Both the position numbers and the translations under genes were made by a program. Shown in pieces: positions 1-8,020 of a stretch of DNA of 20,210 nucleotides (the first letter of the stretch is position 1; each line of letters starts with the position of its first letter). The stretch covers positions 1 to 20,210 of the forward strand of contig LDAQ01000042.1 in the NCBI GenBank assembly GCA_001028025.1. The letters run 5' to 3'. The stretch comes from Faecalicatena fissicatena. GTDB lineage: Bacteria; Bacillota; Clostridia; Lachnospirales; Lachnospiraceae. The notes below the pieces were generated by a model that saw nothing but the letters and a program-made list of their open reading frames with translations, ran no database searches and was not told where the DNA came from.

Positions 1-195
1 AATAGAATTGGCGTAACTTTCTTATCCTTAGTAGTCTTTTTAAGAGACTTGAATACAGCGCTAAAGTAAATCCAATCTCAGAAAGTATAAAAGCATCTAA
101 AAACTTACTGGGGGCATAAAAGGAACACCAATTCTATTCCATACGCTGCCCCCGTTTGAGGACCCGCCATAGGAACGAATTTACCTTCCCATTGG
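1..195. repeat. Palindromic repeat element, copy 1 (left part outside the window)
   Basis: Positions 1-138 have inverted ends: AATAGAATTGG at 1-11 and CCAATTCTATT at 128-138. The stretch matches 20021-20156 in the same orientation; the first 20 bases are identical and I estimate about 80 percent over the first 60. Similarity continues past the inner end to about 195, where TTCCCATTGG matches TTCCTATCGG at the window end. In the other copy an outer arm lies left of the inner end, so the left arm of this copy probably lies before position 1. No open reading frame is apparent. A MITE-like element or a structured intergenic repeat both fit. Confidence 0.75.
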
Positions 196-203
196 ATGCA
201 CCA

Positions 204-498
204 GCTCCATGAAGGGATAGCCGAAAGCCTCCCTAAGAACATACCTGTCCTTTCAAAAACGCTAAAGCGGATCTTAGAAATTCTTGGCGGGAAACAGCCG
301 TGAAAATGGAGAGATTTTTTGATTCCGAATCAAAAAATCAGCTGACCCAGCGCGAGAAATCATCTGATTTCTTGTGATGTGTCAGCTGTGCTCCATTTTC
401 GCGGCTGTTTCCCGCCTAGAATTTCTTAGGTCCGTGTCCGCGTTTTTGAAAGGACAGGTATGTTCTTAGGGAGGCTTTCGGCTATCCCTTCATGGAGC
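204..498. repeat. Giant nested palindrome (108-bp arms)
   Basis: Arms 204-311 and 391-498 are inverted copies of each other. The outer 58 positions are perfect and the inner 50 carry 8 differences, two of which would be G-U pairs in RNA. The 79-bp centre holds two further hairpins: 313-325 with 327-339, and a compound stem of CAGCTGAC (339-346) with GTCAGCTG (381-388) capped by AGAAATCA/TGATTTCT. The element begins 8 bp after the neighbouring repeat and ends 6 bp short of the AraC-GH39 stop codon, so it could act as that gene's transcript end, although there is no clear T-run. No protein is encoded. Confidence 0.85.
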
Positions 499-504
499 GT
501 CCCG

Positions 505-2916
505 TCAACTATACACAGAAATCTGATAATGGATTTCCAATGCCTTGATTTCATGTGCCTGCAGTCTTGTTTCGATTCGCAGCACCCTGTCTTCTACTTT
601 TATTTTTTTCATCTCAACTTTCGGCATTGCTGCCCTCTGCATATAATCACATTCACCCTTGGACATATTTTTCAGATAATCCATGTCCTTCCAGATATCC
701 TGTACACTGCCGTTTTCCCGATTTATATAATAGATCCGCATGAGATAATCCCCGTTTTTCACATTGTTTATAGTGATTTTTAAATTCATCTCATCCAGGT
801 CTTCATATATTTCATCCTGATCTGTTATCTGAATGTCTTTTTCCTCTTTCATTAAATAACGATAACTGAATTTCTTACAGTTGTGGCAGACAATCGTATA
901 ATCATCCCGCCCGTCCGTGGATATCAGGGCATGTTCCGTTTTTCCTGCCAGCTTTGACTTGAGAAAGTTCATAAAATGGAACGCATAGAAAGACGGCTTT
1001 TTGATTCCGTCGTGGGATAAAAGCCCGTTATCGCCATACAGAACCGCTTCCGTATCATAAAATTCTGAATGCAGATCCAGTCCGTGTAAGAATCCCATCT
1101 TATCAGCGCCATTTCCTACTGCATCTATACAGGTCTTCATCACATATGCACCGTGCGCACAGCTGTCGTTGATGCAGTTCCTGTTTGAAATCGTGAAGTT
1201 CCATTCCGTGATATCCAGTTCCTTTGGGTCAAAGTCCTCTTCTTGCAGCACCTGCCGGAATATCTCCAGCTGATTTTTCACGAACCCATTGTCCACGGAG
1301 CGTTTTCCAAAATACACCCCATCCTGCTGGATCAACAGATAGGAATACGAATATACACTAAGAAAATCCGGATGAATCTGCCGGGTTTTCCAGTTCTGAA
1401 TCAGTCTGTGATACTGATATCTGTCATACCCGAGAGCAAATCCGGCCCCTCCCACCCTGATCTTAGGGGAAATCCGTTTCAATGCTTCATAACCAATCTC
1501 AAAGCAGTTAAAATACCAGCCGTTCTCGTCCAGCATATTTAACCTTTCGTCCCTCCACAATTCGAAATACCAGGTTTCGACCTCATCCGCTCCGTACCTG
1601 TTGACCAGATACGAGGAAAAATCATTCATCACCTTTTTATAGCTCTGATCGTCATGAAATATAATGTCATTCTTCTTACTGCTCAGGGAAGAGTTAATAG
1701 ACCAGGTGACATTCATAGGTTTGAAAGACAGTTCAATATACGGTTTTAAGTGGTGGTCAACCAGAAAGTCCAGTCCTCTGCCGACACGGCTGAAGTTATA
1801 TCTCCATTCACCTTCCGCTTCTTCATACATATCTTCCACAAAGATATTCCAGATTCTGATATATGTAAATCCCAATTCTTCTTTTAAAACCAGAATCTGC
1901 TTCTGCATCGTGCTGTCCAGCAGACCTTCTATTTTGCCGATGTTGATGATTTGATTCCAGTTTTTCTTTAATTCCTTTTTTTCTCCGCCTGCATCCACTG
2001 TAATCTCATCAACATTCCGGGCATTTTTACTACCGGCCTTCACTTCCTTGCCCGACAGGTATGCCCTGATTCTCTGTTCCAGATGTTTTTGTGAATCTGT
2101 ATCCTTCTCATTATTTTCGGATTCCCGCTTCACAGTACTGCGGTATACCGACGGTGTCACATTATAGATTTCTTTGAAAGCCTTGTTAAAAGATGCCGTA
2201 GTTGCAAAGCCGTTATCCAATGCAATTCTTGTGATTTTCTTTTCACTGTATAAGAGTTCATCCACCGCATGAAACAAGCGGATATTGTTGACATACTCCA
2301 CAAAACTGAGCCCAAAATTCTTCTTAATATACTTTGACAAATATGCATTTGATAAAAAGAGTTTTTTAGCCAGATCATTCAGGCTGATCTGTTTCTGATA
2401 GTTCAGCTGTACATAATTCTGGATGTCCATAATGCGCAAATTATCCGGCCTGATCTGATCCTTCAATCTGCTGTCATCCGCCTTGATCATAAATGTACTT
2501 GCCAGAAGGTACAGTGTCTCGTAGTAAATGCCGTTCAGATAAAGTGCCCCCTCTTTATCCTTATCATAGAAATGGTTCAATATGCGGTCCAGCGCCTGTC
2601 TCAGCCGGTCATACTCATCATTTTTGTCTGCTGCCGTATTGCACCAGAACAGAAGCTGATTCGTTTCCAGATATTCCGATAACATGGAAAAATTAATATG
2701 AAAACAGGCAGTCAGCAGTTCCGGTTTGATCTCGCGGCAGGAATGTCTTTTATTGGCATTCACCAGCACAAAATCCCCCTTATTCAGTTCATAGGACTCG
2801 GATTCTATCCTGATTTCCATTCCGCCGTCTAATATGTAAATGATCTCCAGATTCTGATGAAAATGTGTATCCTGTACCTTGTCAGTCCCAAATTCAAAAT
2901 CCATTATATTACGCAT
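505..2916 (-). CDS. AraC-family regulator fused to a GH39-like domain
   Basis: This 803-residue protein has a cupin-like sugar-sensing region (about 1-140), an AraC helix-turn-helix pair (about 163-262, ending YNVTPSVYR), a charged linker (about 262-318) and a GH39-like TIM barrel (about 320-780). It should act in the cytoplasm as a sugar-responsive transcription factor, probably for xylan-type sugars given the GH43 and GH3 genes in this window. In GH39 enzymes the acid/base Glu lies in a WNEP motif; here the matching place reads FELWRDE (451-457), so N is R and the Glu is Asp. The nucleophile motif ITEWN (Glu571) is kept. I infer a sensory, weak or inactive barrel. The start at 2916 has AGGG five bases upstream. 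The gene lies 28 bp after the Rpn gene on the same strand. Confidence 0.88.
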   Translation of the reverse strand: MRNIMDFEFGTDKVQDTHFHQNLEIIYILDGGMEIRIESESYELNKGDFVLVNANKRHSCREIKPELLTACFHINFSMLSEYLETNQLLFWCNTAADKNDEYDRLRQALDRILNHFYDKDKEGALYLNGIYYETLYLLASTFMIKADDSRLKDQIRPDNLRIMDIQNYVQLNYQKQISLNDLAKKLFLSNAYLSKYIKKNFGLSFVEYVNNIRLFHAVDELLYSEKKITRIALDNGFATTASFNKAFKEIYNVTPSVYRSTVKRESENNEKDTDSQKHLEQRIRAYLSGKEVKAGSKNARNVDEITVDAGGEKKELKKNWNQIINIGKIEGLLDSTMQKQILVLKEELGFTYIRIWNIFVEDMYEEAEGEWRYNFSRVGRGLDFLVDHHLKPYIELSFKPMNVTWSINSSLSSKKNDIIFHDDQSYKKVMNDFSSYLVNRYGADEVETWYFELWRDERLNMLDENGWYFNCFEIGYEALKRISPKIRVGGAGFALGYDRYQYHRLIQNWKTRQIHPDFLSVYSYSYLLIQQDGVYFGKRSVDNGFVKNQLEIFRQVLQEEDFDPKELDITEWNFTISNRNCINDSCAHGAYVMKTCIDAVGNGADKMGFLHGLDLHSEFYDTEAVLYGDNGLLSHDGIKKPSFYAFHFMNFLKSKLAGKTEHALISTDGRDDYTIVCHNCKKFSYRYLMKEEKDIQITDQDEIYEDLDEMNLKITINNVKNGDYLMRIYYINRENGSVQDIWKDMDYLKNMSKGECDYMQRAAMPKVEMKKIKVEDRVLRIETRLQAHEIKALEIHYQISVYS

Positions 2917-2944
2917 AACATCCCTGTTCTCCCGTATATCTGTC

Positions 2945-3916
2945 CTAATCTTTCCAGTATTTCTTCATATACTCCCCGGCCCGGACCTGCTCCAGTCCAA
3001 ATTTTTCTGCCACCTGAACTTCGGTATCTTCCCTGGAACAATTCATTTCGCGGCAAAACTCTATTAAGATTCGTATGCCTTCCTGCACTCCATTCTGATG
3101 CCCTTCCAGCAATCCCGCCCGGCGGCCTTCCTCTCGCCCTTCTTCTTTCACGTGCCGCATATGCTTTTCTTCATCATATTCGTAGATACTCACGCTTTTC
3201 GCCTCCGATCTGTTCTTTCTAAGAAATTCTGCCAGAATATCATCCCTGATGCATTCTGTGATCGCCAGTTCTACTGCCGCCTCCAGACTCATGCTTCCAG
3301 CATATTCCCTCACTCTCGCTACATACTCTGAATAATCTTTCAATGTCTTACATGTATCTAAAAGCTTCTTATTGTGCCCCTGATTTATATTGAACATGAC
3401 TGCCGTCAGCTCAAGAGCATACTCTTTTTCTGGAATTGTAAATGTATCGGAAAGCCTCAATACCTTCACATCCTCCATTTTCCCGGTGCCATTGTAAAAG
3501 ATCACAAACCTCGGCGTCGGGATCGGTACAGCCTTTGTCCCATACAAGTTAGCATCTTTCGTAATTACCGAATATAAATCTGCCACATACATCAGGCAGC
3601 GCAGCGGAAGGTTGGGACTGTAAGTGGACTGATGCTCATATAACGCCAGACGGGAATCTATGATAAATGACAGGTCATTCCTCATTGACATGTATATTGC
3701 ATTTTCCAGGGTATTGATCTCCAGCAATCCGGGATCCTCATAGTCCGTCCCATTCATCGCATTATACAGTTCCAATAATGCCCTCTTTTCGCTGAATATC
3801 ATCTCGAACAGCTTGGACTTATAGGTGCGTTTCACATGCACCGCACTCTCGTTTTCACTTGCCTGCTCATGATTGATCTGCCGCACTGTTCCCTTGTTTT
3901 TTGTGTCTTTCTGCAT
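2945..3916 (-). CDS. Rpn family recombination-promoting nuclease / putative transposase
   Basis: This 323-residue protein matches the Rpn (YhgA-like) PD-(D/E)XK nuclease family, common in several copies in Lachnospiraceae. The early block KSKLFEMIFSEK is followed by the nuclease core NDLSFIIDSRLALYEHQST; Asp87, Glu94 and Gln96 are the likely metal-site residues. A PxPxFVIFYNG strand follows at about 130-140. The C-terminal part is charged, with repeated EEG/EGxxxG turns as in other family members. Family members promote RecA-independent recombination; whether this one is active is unknown. Length is normal. The start at 3916 is supported by AAGGAGG 8 bases upstream, but that site sits in a hairpin. 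It precedes AraC-GH39 and may be co-transcribed with it. Confidence 0.85.
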   Translation of the reverse strand: MQKDTKNKGTVRQINHEQASENESAVHVKRTYKSKLFEMIFSEKRALLELYNAMNGTDYEDPGLLEINTLENAIYMSMRNDLSFIIDSRLALYEHQSTYSPNLPLRCLMYVADLYSVITKDANLYGTKAVPIPTPRFVIFYNGTGKMEDVKVLRLSDTFTIPEKEYALELTAVMFNINQGHNKKLLDTCKTLKDYSEYVARVREYAGSMSLEAAVELAITECIRDDILAEFLRKNRSEAKSVSIYEYDEEKHMRHVKEEGREEGRRAGLLEGHQNGVQEGIRILIEFCREMNCSREDTEVQVAEKFGLEQVRAGEYMKKYWKD

Positions 3917-3922
3917 ATATCT

Positions 3923-3948
3923 GCCTCCTTCGTAATTGCGCAGGAGGC
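3923..3948 (-). promoter_or_regulatory. Hairpin hiding the Rpn ribosome-binding site
   Basis: Read on the minus strand, GCCTCCT (3948-3942) pairs perfectly with AGGAGGC (3929-3923) across a 12-base loop. AGGAGGC is the Shine-Dalgarno site of the Rpn gene, so the mRNA can mask its own ribosome site with an upstream anti-Shine-Dalgarno. This is direct base pairing; a regulatory role is inference. Confidence 0.6.
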
Positions 3949-4342
3949 TCTAAATACTCTGCTATCCATAACCGAAACCTCTCTGCTGTTTAAAATGGAA
4001 TCCAAAGCATTGAGATTTCTTTTATTGATATCTGTCATTAGAAATGATACCAGACCCGGGCTTACCCGATCAGAAGTTTTAGAAATATACCTATGCTTTT
4101 AACATATTTTAGCATAATAATTTCTTGAACGCTAGTCTATTTATAACTTCATAAAGCGAACGTGCTTCAGTCTCGGGCGCGGATGGGGGGACGCAAATGA
4201 CAAGGCGAGTCCGGGGTCTGGCAGCGGATGCGAACCGGCTGCGCGTGATCGTTCATCTTCAAGAATGGATTTCATATTGCTTGGCGAAGAGAGAGGTGAG
4301 TATAATGATGACAAATACGAATTATGATGTAGTATTAACAAA
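3949..4342. other. Intergenic region, left part of a possible mobile remnant
   Basis: No convincing gene is seen. CGGATGGGGGGACGC at 4183-4197 is the inverted partner of GCGTCCCCCCTTCATCCG at 4551-4568, apart from a 3-base gap. The pair brackets about 386 bp, including the palindrome at 4343-4477. A short frame opens at ATG 4304 after AGAGAGGTGAG and runs into the palindrome, stopping at 4418; it resembles nothing I recognise and may be chance. On the minus strand, a frame from 4038 overlaps the Rpn start in another phase but has no ribosome site. Confidence 0.45.
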
Positions 4343-4477
4343 AGTAAGAGGAAACACACGAAATCAGCCAGGCAAAAGTTGCTTCCAAGGCAACTTTTGG
4401 ATACGCCTGAGCGTCTAATCATCAGATTAGGCGGTGAATGCGTATGTGCCGACTGATTTCGTGTGTTTCCTCTTACT
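4343..4477. repeat. Second nested palindrome with two internal hairpins
   Basis: Arms 4343-4367 and 4453-4477 are a perfect 25-bp inverted repeat containing GAGGAAACACACGAAATCAG. Inside are hairpin CAAAAGTTGC/GCAACTTTTG (4373-4382 with 4390-4399) and hairpin ATACGC/GCGTAT (4401-4406 with 4440-4445), capped by CTAATC/GATTAG (4415-4420 with 4425-4430). The layout of an outer stem enclosing two hairpins is the same as at 204-498, but the stem sequences differ. It lies 115 bp after the end of the aldolase operon and could stop transcripts from that side, though no T-run follows the stem. Confidence 0.85.
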
Positions 4478-4592
4478 GCTGTTTAACGTAACGGACAATA
4501 TTCCAAACAGGTTATATGCTTTCGTTTGAACCCCGTCCCGTTCCCCGGCAGGCGTCCCCCCTTCATCCGTTCACAAGGCAAAAGCTTGCTCA

Positions 4593-5489
4593 CTAAGCTC
4601 CTACTTTGCATGTCTGGTCTGTTGAATCCAGATATTCTTTTACTTGATTCAGGTCTTTCTGGACCTGTTCCTGAACTTTGTCCAAGCTGTCAAATTTCTG
4701 AACTCCCCTGATATAGAGATGTACTTCCATAACCAATGTCTTTCCATAGATGTCTCTGGAAAAATCGAGTAGGAAGGTTTCAATTGTAATGTAGGGCATA
4801 CTGTCTACAGAAGGTCTTGTGCCTATGTTGGTCAGACCCTTGTACACTTCGTTTTCTACATTAGTAAGTGTGGCGTATACACCGCTGGGCGGCATAAGCT
4901 TTCTGTCCGCTACCCCCAGGTTCGCTGTTGGCATACCTACAGTTCTCCCAAGTGCTTTCCCATGCTGTACTTCTCCTATCATGACATAGGGGTGTCCGCA
5001 CATGTCCATAACATCTTCGAATCTGCAATCTAAAAATGCTTTTCTTATAAGGCTGCCTGTGATTACATCACCATGATATCTGGCGGTTTCTACAGTAATT
5101 AGTTCAATACCTTCTTGTCCACAGATATGTTCCAGCATTGAAAGTTCTTTGTTTTCTTTACCAGCAACGATTACCTTGGCTCCAAGAGTCCCTATAATCA
5201 TTGTGCGAAGGAACTCTTCTGTCTGTGTTCCTTCTATATTATAAGAAACAAAAGTATCTACTCCGGCTTTCTCCAGAAAATATGCTTTTTCCTCTTCTGT
5301 TGTCAGCACATTGTTCTTTACTGCCTCTTCTTCTGAAAAACAGCTTAAGACTACTGATTTACAGTTTTTCCTTATACCTTCTGCTACCAGCTTTTCTACA
5401 ACTGCAAGATGTCCTTTATGTATCCCGTCAAAACTGCCGAATGCCACACACGTACTCTCCATGTTTTCAATATTTTTTAATCGATCCAT
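4593..5489 (-). CDS. RibF-like protein (riboflavin kinase / FMN adenylyltransferase family), divergent
   Basis: This 298-residue protein has the RibF layout. The N-terminal nucleotidyltransferase domain has FGSFDGIHKGH (17-27) and a degenerate ISSTxIR-type motif, TGSLIRK (144-150). The riboflavin kinase domain has GRTVGMPTANL (181-191), NIGTRPS (221-227) and ETFLLDFSRDIYGK (237-250). RibF makes FMN and FAD, but the usual TFDPHP segment reads LSCFSEEE here and the usual GxDFRFG loop reads AGKENKE, so the adenylylating half may not work on FMN. The start at 5489 has AGGAAGG upstream. An alternative ATG at 5522 makes a 4-bp ATGA overlap with the permease stop but lacks a ribosome site. It is last in the aldolase operon, an unusual place for housekeeping ribF, so a paralogue is likely. 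Confidence 0.8.
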   Translation of the reverse strand: MDRLKNIENMESTCVAFGSFDGIHKGHLAVVEKLVAEGIRKNCKSVVLSCFSEEEAVKNNVLTTEEEKAYFLEKAGVDTFVSYNIEGTQTEEFLRTMIIGTLGAKVIVAGKENKELSMLEHICGQEGIELITVETARYHGDVITGSLIRKAFLDCRFEDVMDMCGHPYVMIGEVQHGKALGRTVGMPTANLGVADRKLMPPSGVYATLTNVENEVYKGLTNIGTRPSVDSMPYITIETFLLDFSRDIYGKTLVMEVHLYIRGVQKFDSLDKVQEQVQKDLNQVKEYLDSTDQTCKVGA

Positions 5490-5518
5490 ATCTTTATCTT
5501 CCTTCCTGTCCACTTTTA

Positions 5519-6868
5519 TCATGCAGATTTTTTTGAATAATAACTGTAAATTAAGAGTCCGATTATATACCAGATTATTGTATAGCCCCATAACTTCCAG
5601 CCCCCTCCTATAATGTCAGGTATATAACATGCTATTAATGCCGCCAATACCAGAATCGGAAGTACATTGCCGCCGGGAGCTTTAAAATTACCCGGAACAT
5701 ATTCATTTTTCTTGCGGGCTGCAATCAGTGAAACACAGTTTATACTGATTGTCAGAGCCGCAAACAACGCTCCTAAATTTACAATTTCTGCTGTCAGGTC
5801 AGGAAAACATGATACGATGGCACTCAAAACAGCCACTAAAATAGTTGCATACAGCGGTGTGCCGGTCTTTCCGTTCTCTGCTAATTTTTTCGGCAGAAGT
5901 CCGCTTGCCGCCGTTGCCTGAATTGCCCTTGAAGTCAGGGCAATCACCACCAGCATGGTAGTAAGCAGTGCCAATACGGCTGCTATGGAAATTACCTTGG
6001 CAATCCATGGATACGCCGTTAGCTTCGTAAAGCTTGCTGCATAAAGCGGAATAAACCTCATTCCCGGGTTCTCAGCTAAGAAACCGGCTGTTATCAGGCC
6101 AACTGTAGCAAGTATAATCAATGCATACAGGCAAACCACGATAGACATAGCAATCAAGATAGACTTTGGTACATTTTTATTCGGATTCTTTACTTCCGAT
6201 ACCATGAATGCGATGGCTACAATGGAACCATACCCAACCATAGCCGTCGGCACAACACGAAGGAACCCTGCATTTCCAGCGGCTCCCTGCGTAAAGAACG
6301 GAGTGAGCTGTGCAGCATCCCAACTGCCGCCAAATATCCCTACGCAAATATAAATCAGCATTGTGATAAGAAGACCTCCGACGAGGATATTATTCAGCTT
6401 GCCGGCTACCGCAAATTTCAAAGTATTCAGAAGGAAGCAAAATGCCACAGCAATGAGTGCAAGCAGAATCTGTTTGTCTGCATAGACAGGGAAGCCTACC
6501 CCTAAATAAGTCCCAACATAAATTGCAGCAAATGCAATTGCTACGATATTTGCATTAATATAACCCCATGTGGAAATCCAGCCCCACAATTTTCCGGTCT
6601 TCTCACTCTTGCCAAGTGCTTTGGACGGGAAGACAAACACCCCTCCTGATTTTGGAAAAATAGTTGATAATTCCGCTACTACCAACCCATAAATCAGCAT
6701 GATAGCAGCAGCAATGACCCATGACAGTATGGCACTTGGGCCAGCCTGATATACGGTCAGCCCTGATAGAGAGAAAATAGCACTTCCTATCATTCCTCCT
6801 GCAATCATTGTCACACATGCAACTAACCCTAATGAACCGCCTTGATTATTACCCGTGTTATTTGACAT
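5519..6868 (-). CDS. APC-superfamily permease (amino acid / amine transporter type)
   Basis: This 449-residue membrane protein has about 12 hydrophobic segments and the APC first-helix signature GGMIGSAIFSLSG (24-36). It also has the family's E-(L/V)-S-x-x-F-P-x-S-G-G motif after helix 2 (ELSTIFPKSGG). The hydrophilic N-terminus is short. Family members carry amino acids, polyamines or amino-acid conjugates by proton symport or exchange. Finding it as the only transporter in a sugar-type catabolic operon hints at a substrate with an amino group, but that is inference. It follows the SorC gene by about 113 bp. The start at 6868 has no clear Shine-Dalgarno within 15 bases (CCTAAAAATAAAGT precedes it), so translation may be weak or coupled. 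Confidence 0.85.
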   Translation of the reverse strand: MSNNTGNNQGGSLGLVACVTMIAGGMIGSAIFSLSGLTVYQAGPSAILSWVIAAAIMLIYGLVVAELSTIFPKSGGVFVFPSKALGKSEKTGKLWGWISTWGYINANIVAIAFAAIYVGTYLGVGFPVYADKQILLALIAVAFCFLLNTLKFAVAGKLNNILVGGLLITMLIYICVGIFGGSWDAAQLTPFFTQGAAGNAGFLRVVPTAMVGYGSIVAIAFMVSEVKNPNKNVPKSILIAMSIVVCLYALIILATVGLITAGFLAENPGMRFIPLYAASFTKLTAYPWIAKVISIAAVLALLTTMLVVIALTSRAIQATAASGLLPKKLAENGKTGTPLYATILVAVLSAIVSCFPDLTAEIVNLGALFAALTISINCVSLIAARKKNEYVPGNFKAPGGNVLPILVLAALIACYIPDIIGGGWKLWGYTIIWYIIGLLIYSYYSKKSA

Positions 6869-6930
6869 ACTTTATTTTTAGGCACAACAAAAAAACCTTC
6901 TTGTCCAGCCTTCTCCTTTCCGTTTTTCAC

Positions 6931-6981
6931 ATCATGGATAATAGTCAGACGAAGGATCTATCAAACGCGGTTATCCATGAT
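6931..6981 (-). promoter_or_regulatory. Inverted repeat between the regulator and permease genes
   Basis: ATCATGGATAA (6931-6941) and TTATCCATGAT (6971-6981) form a perfect 11-bp inverted repeat with a 29-base spacer, directly after the SorC stop codon. A T7 run lies about 40 bases further on the minus strand, too far for a classic terminator. It may be an mRNA processing or stability stem that sets regulator and permease levels apart. Confidence 0.45.
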
Positions 6982-7938
6982 TTATGGTTTCTCTATTAAA
7001 ATCTTCGCGGTTTCCAAATCTGTGACCAATACATTGATGTAGCCGCCTTTCAATGCAGCATGAATGGCATTGGCCTTCACTGGCAAACCTGCGATTCCAA
7101 CCCGAATGGGAATGCTCATATAATCTTCTAACGAAATCGCTATGATTTTGTTTCTGAAATCAGGGATTACAGGCTTCCCTTCTTTGTCAAAGAAATGTGT
7201 GCTGACTTCACCTGCAACACTTTCATCCCACATCTTCCCATATTCAGACTTCTTGATGGCATAAAGCGGAGACAGATGTTCCAACTGGCTGTCAGATGTA
7301 CCAACACCTACAATCGCCACATTGCACGCTTTTAATGCCGCATAAGCTTCCGTAAAGAAAGGCTCCTGCATAATAGAATCCCGCAATTCGCTGTTCTGTA
7401 CAATAACAGGTGCATAAAGCATCGTAGCCTTTGCCTGCAATTTTTCCGCAAAACGGTATACAATGTCATCTACCGCTATATGCTGCTCGTCCTTGTTCTC
7501 ACTGCCCAAAAGCTGTGTAACAGTAAGCTTTGTCCTCTGCAGAAGAGGCATATGGTCTACCATAGCAGCCGTAGCACGGCCCCTGGAGAAACCGATAATA
7601 TCCCCGTCCTTAATAAACTGTCCGATGTACCTGCCCGCAGCAATCCCTAAATCTTCGTGTATATTCTCTTCTACAAGATTATTGATGACATATACACCCT
7701 TCAGGTTATATTTCTGTTCAAGGACAGTTTCGATTTCCAGATAATTCTCATTGATGTTGACAACCTGAATCTGTACGATTCCAAGTTCAATACATTCCGC
7801 AAGAATCCTGTTCACCCTCTGTCTGGACATAGACATCTTTTTCGCGATTTCTTCCTGGGTCATACCGGCCTTATGGTAGTAATAGGCCACTCGCGTATAC
7901 TCGTTTATAAGCTCTTCTGTTAAATTCTGCTTTAACAT
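6982..7938 (-). CDS. SorC/DeoR-type sugar-binding transcriptional regulator
   Basis: This 318-residue regulator has an N-terminal helix-turn-helix (MTQEEIAKKMSMSRQRVNRIL, about residues 26-46 from this start) and a long SorC-type effector domain containing GIAAGRYIGQF, GVGTSDSQL and GIAGLPVKANAI. SorC proteins such as LsrR, CggR and DeoR usually respond to a phosphorylated sugar or polyol. The position inside the operon suggests it controls the divergent promoters at 10118-10253. The start at 7938 is chosen because AGGAGAGG lies 8 bases upstream; the in-frame ATG at 7962 would place that site inside the gene. The gap to the zinc dehydrogenase is 82 bp with no evident terminator. The effector is unknown. 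Confidence 0.88.
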   Translation of the reverse strand: MLKQNLTEELINEYTRVAYYYHKAGMTQEEIAKKMSMSRQRVNRILAECIELGIVQIQVVNINENYLEIETVLEQKYNLKGVYVINNLVEENIHEDLGIAAGRYIGQFIKDGDIIGFSRGRATAAMVDHMPLLQRTKLTVTQLLGSENKDEQHIAVDDIVYRFAEKLQAKATMLYAPVIVQNSELRDSIMQEPFFTEAYAALKACNVAIVGVGTSDSQLEHLSPLYAIKKSEYGKMWDESVAGEVSTHFFDKEGKPVIPDFRNKIIAISLEDYMSIPIRVGIAGLPVKANAIHAALKGGYINVLVTDLETAKILIEKP

Positions 7939-8020
7939 ATCTGTACCTCTCCTTCCATGCAAATAACTTGGATAGGTACATTTTACGCAATTTATCTCTT
8001 TTAATCAATCTATTTTAAGA

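Noticed and set aside
3832..4038. Small minus-strand frame overlapping the Rpn start
   Set aside because: There is no ribosome site before its ATG and it overlaps the Rpn coding region in another phase; no family resemblance was seen.
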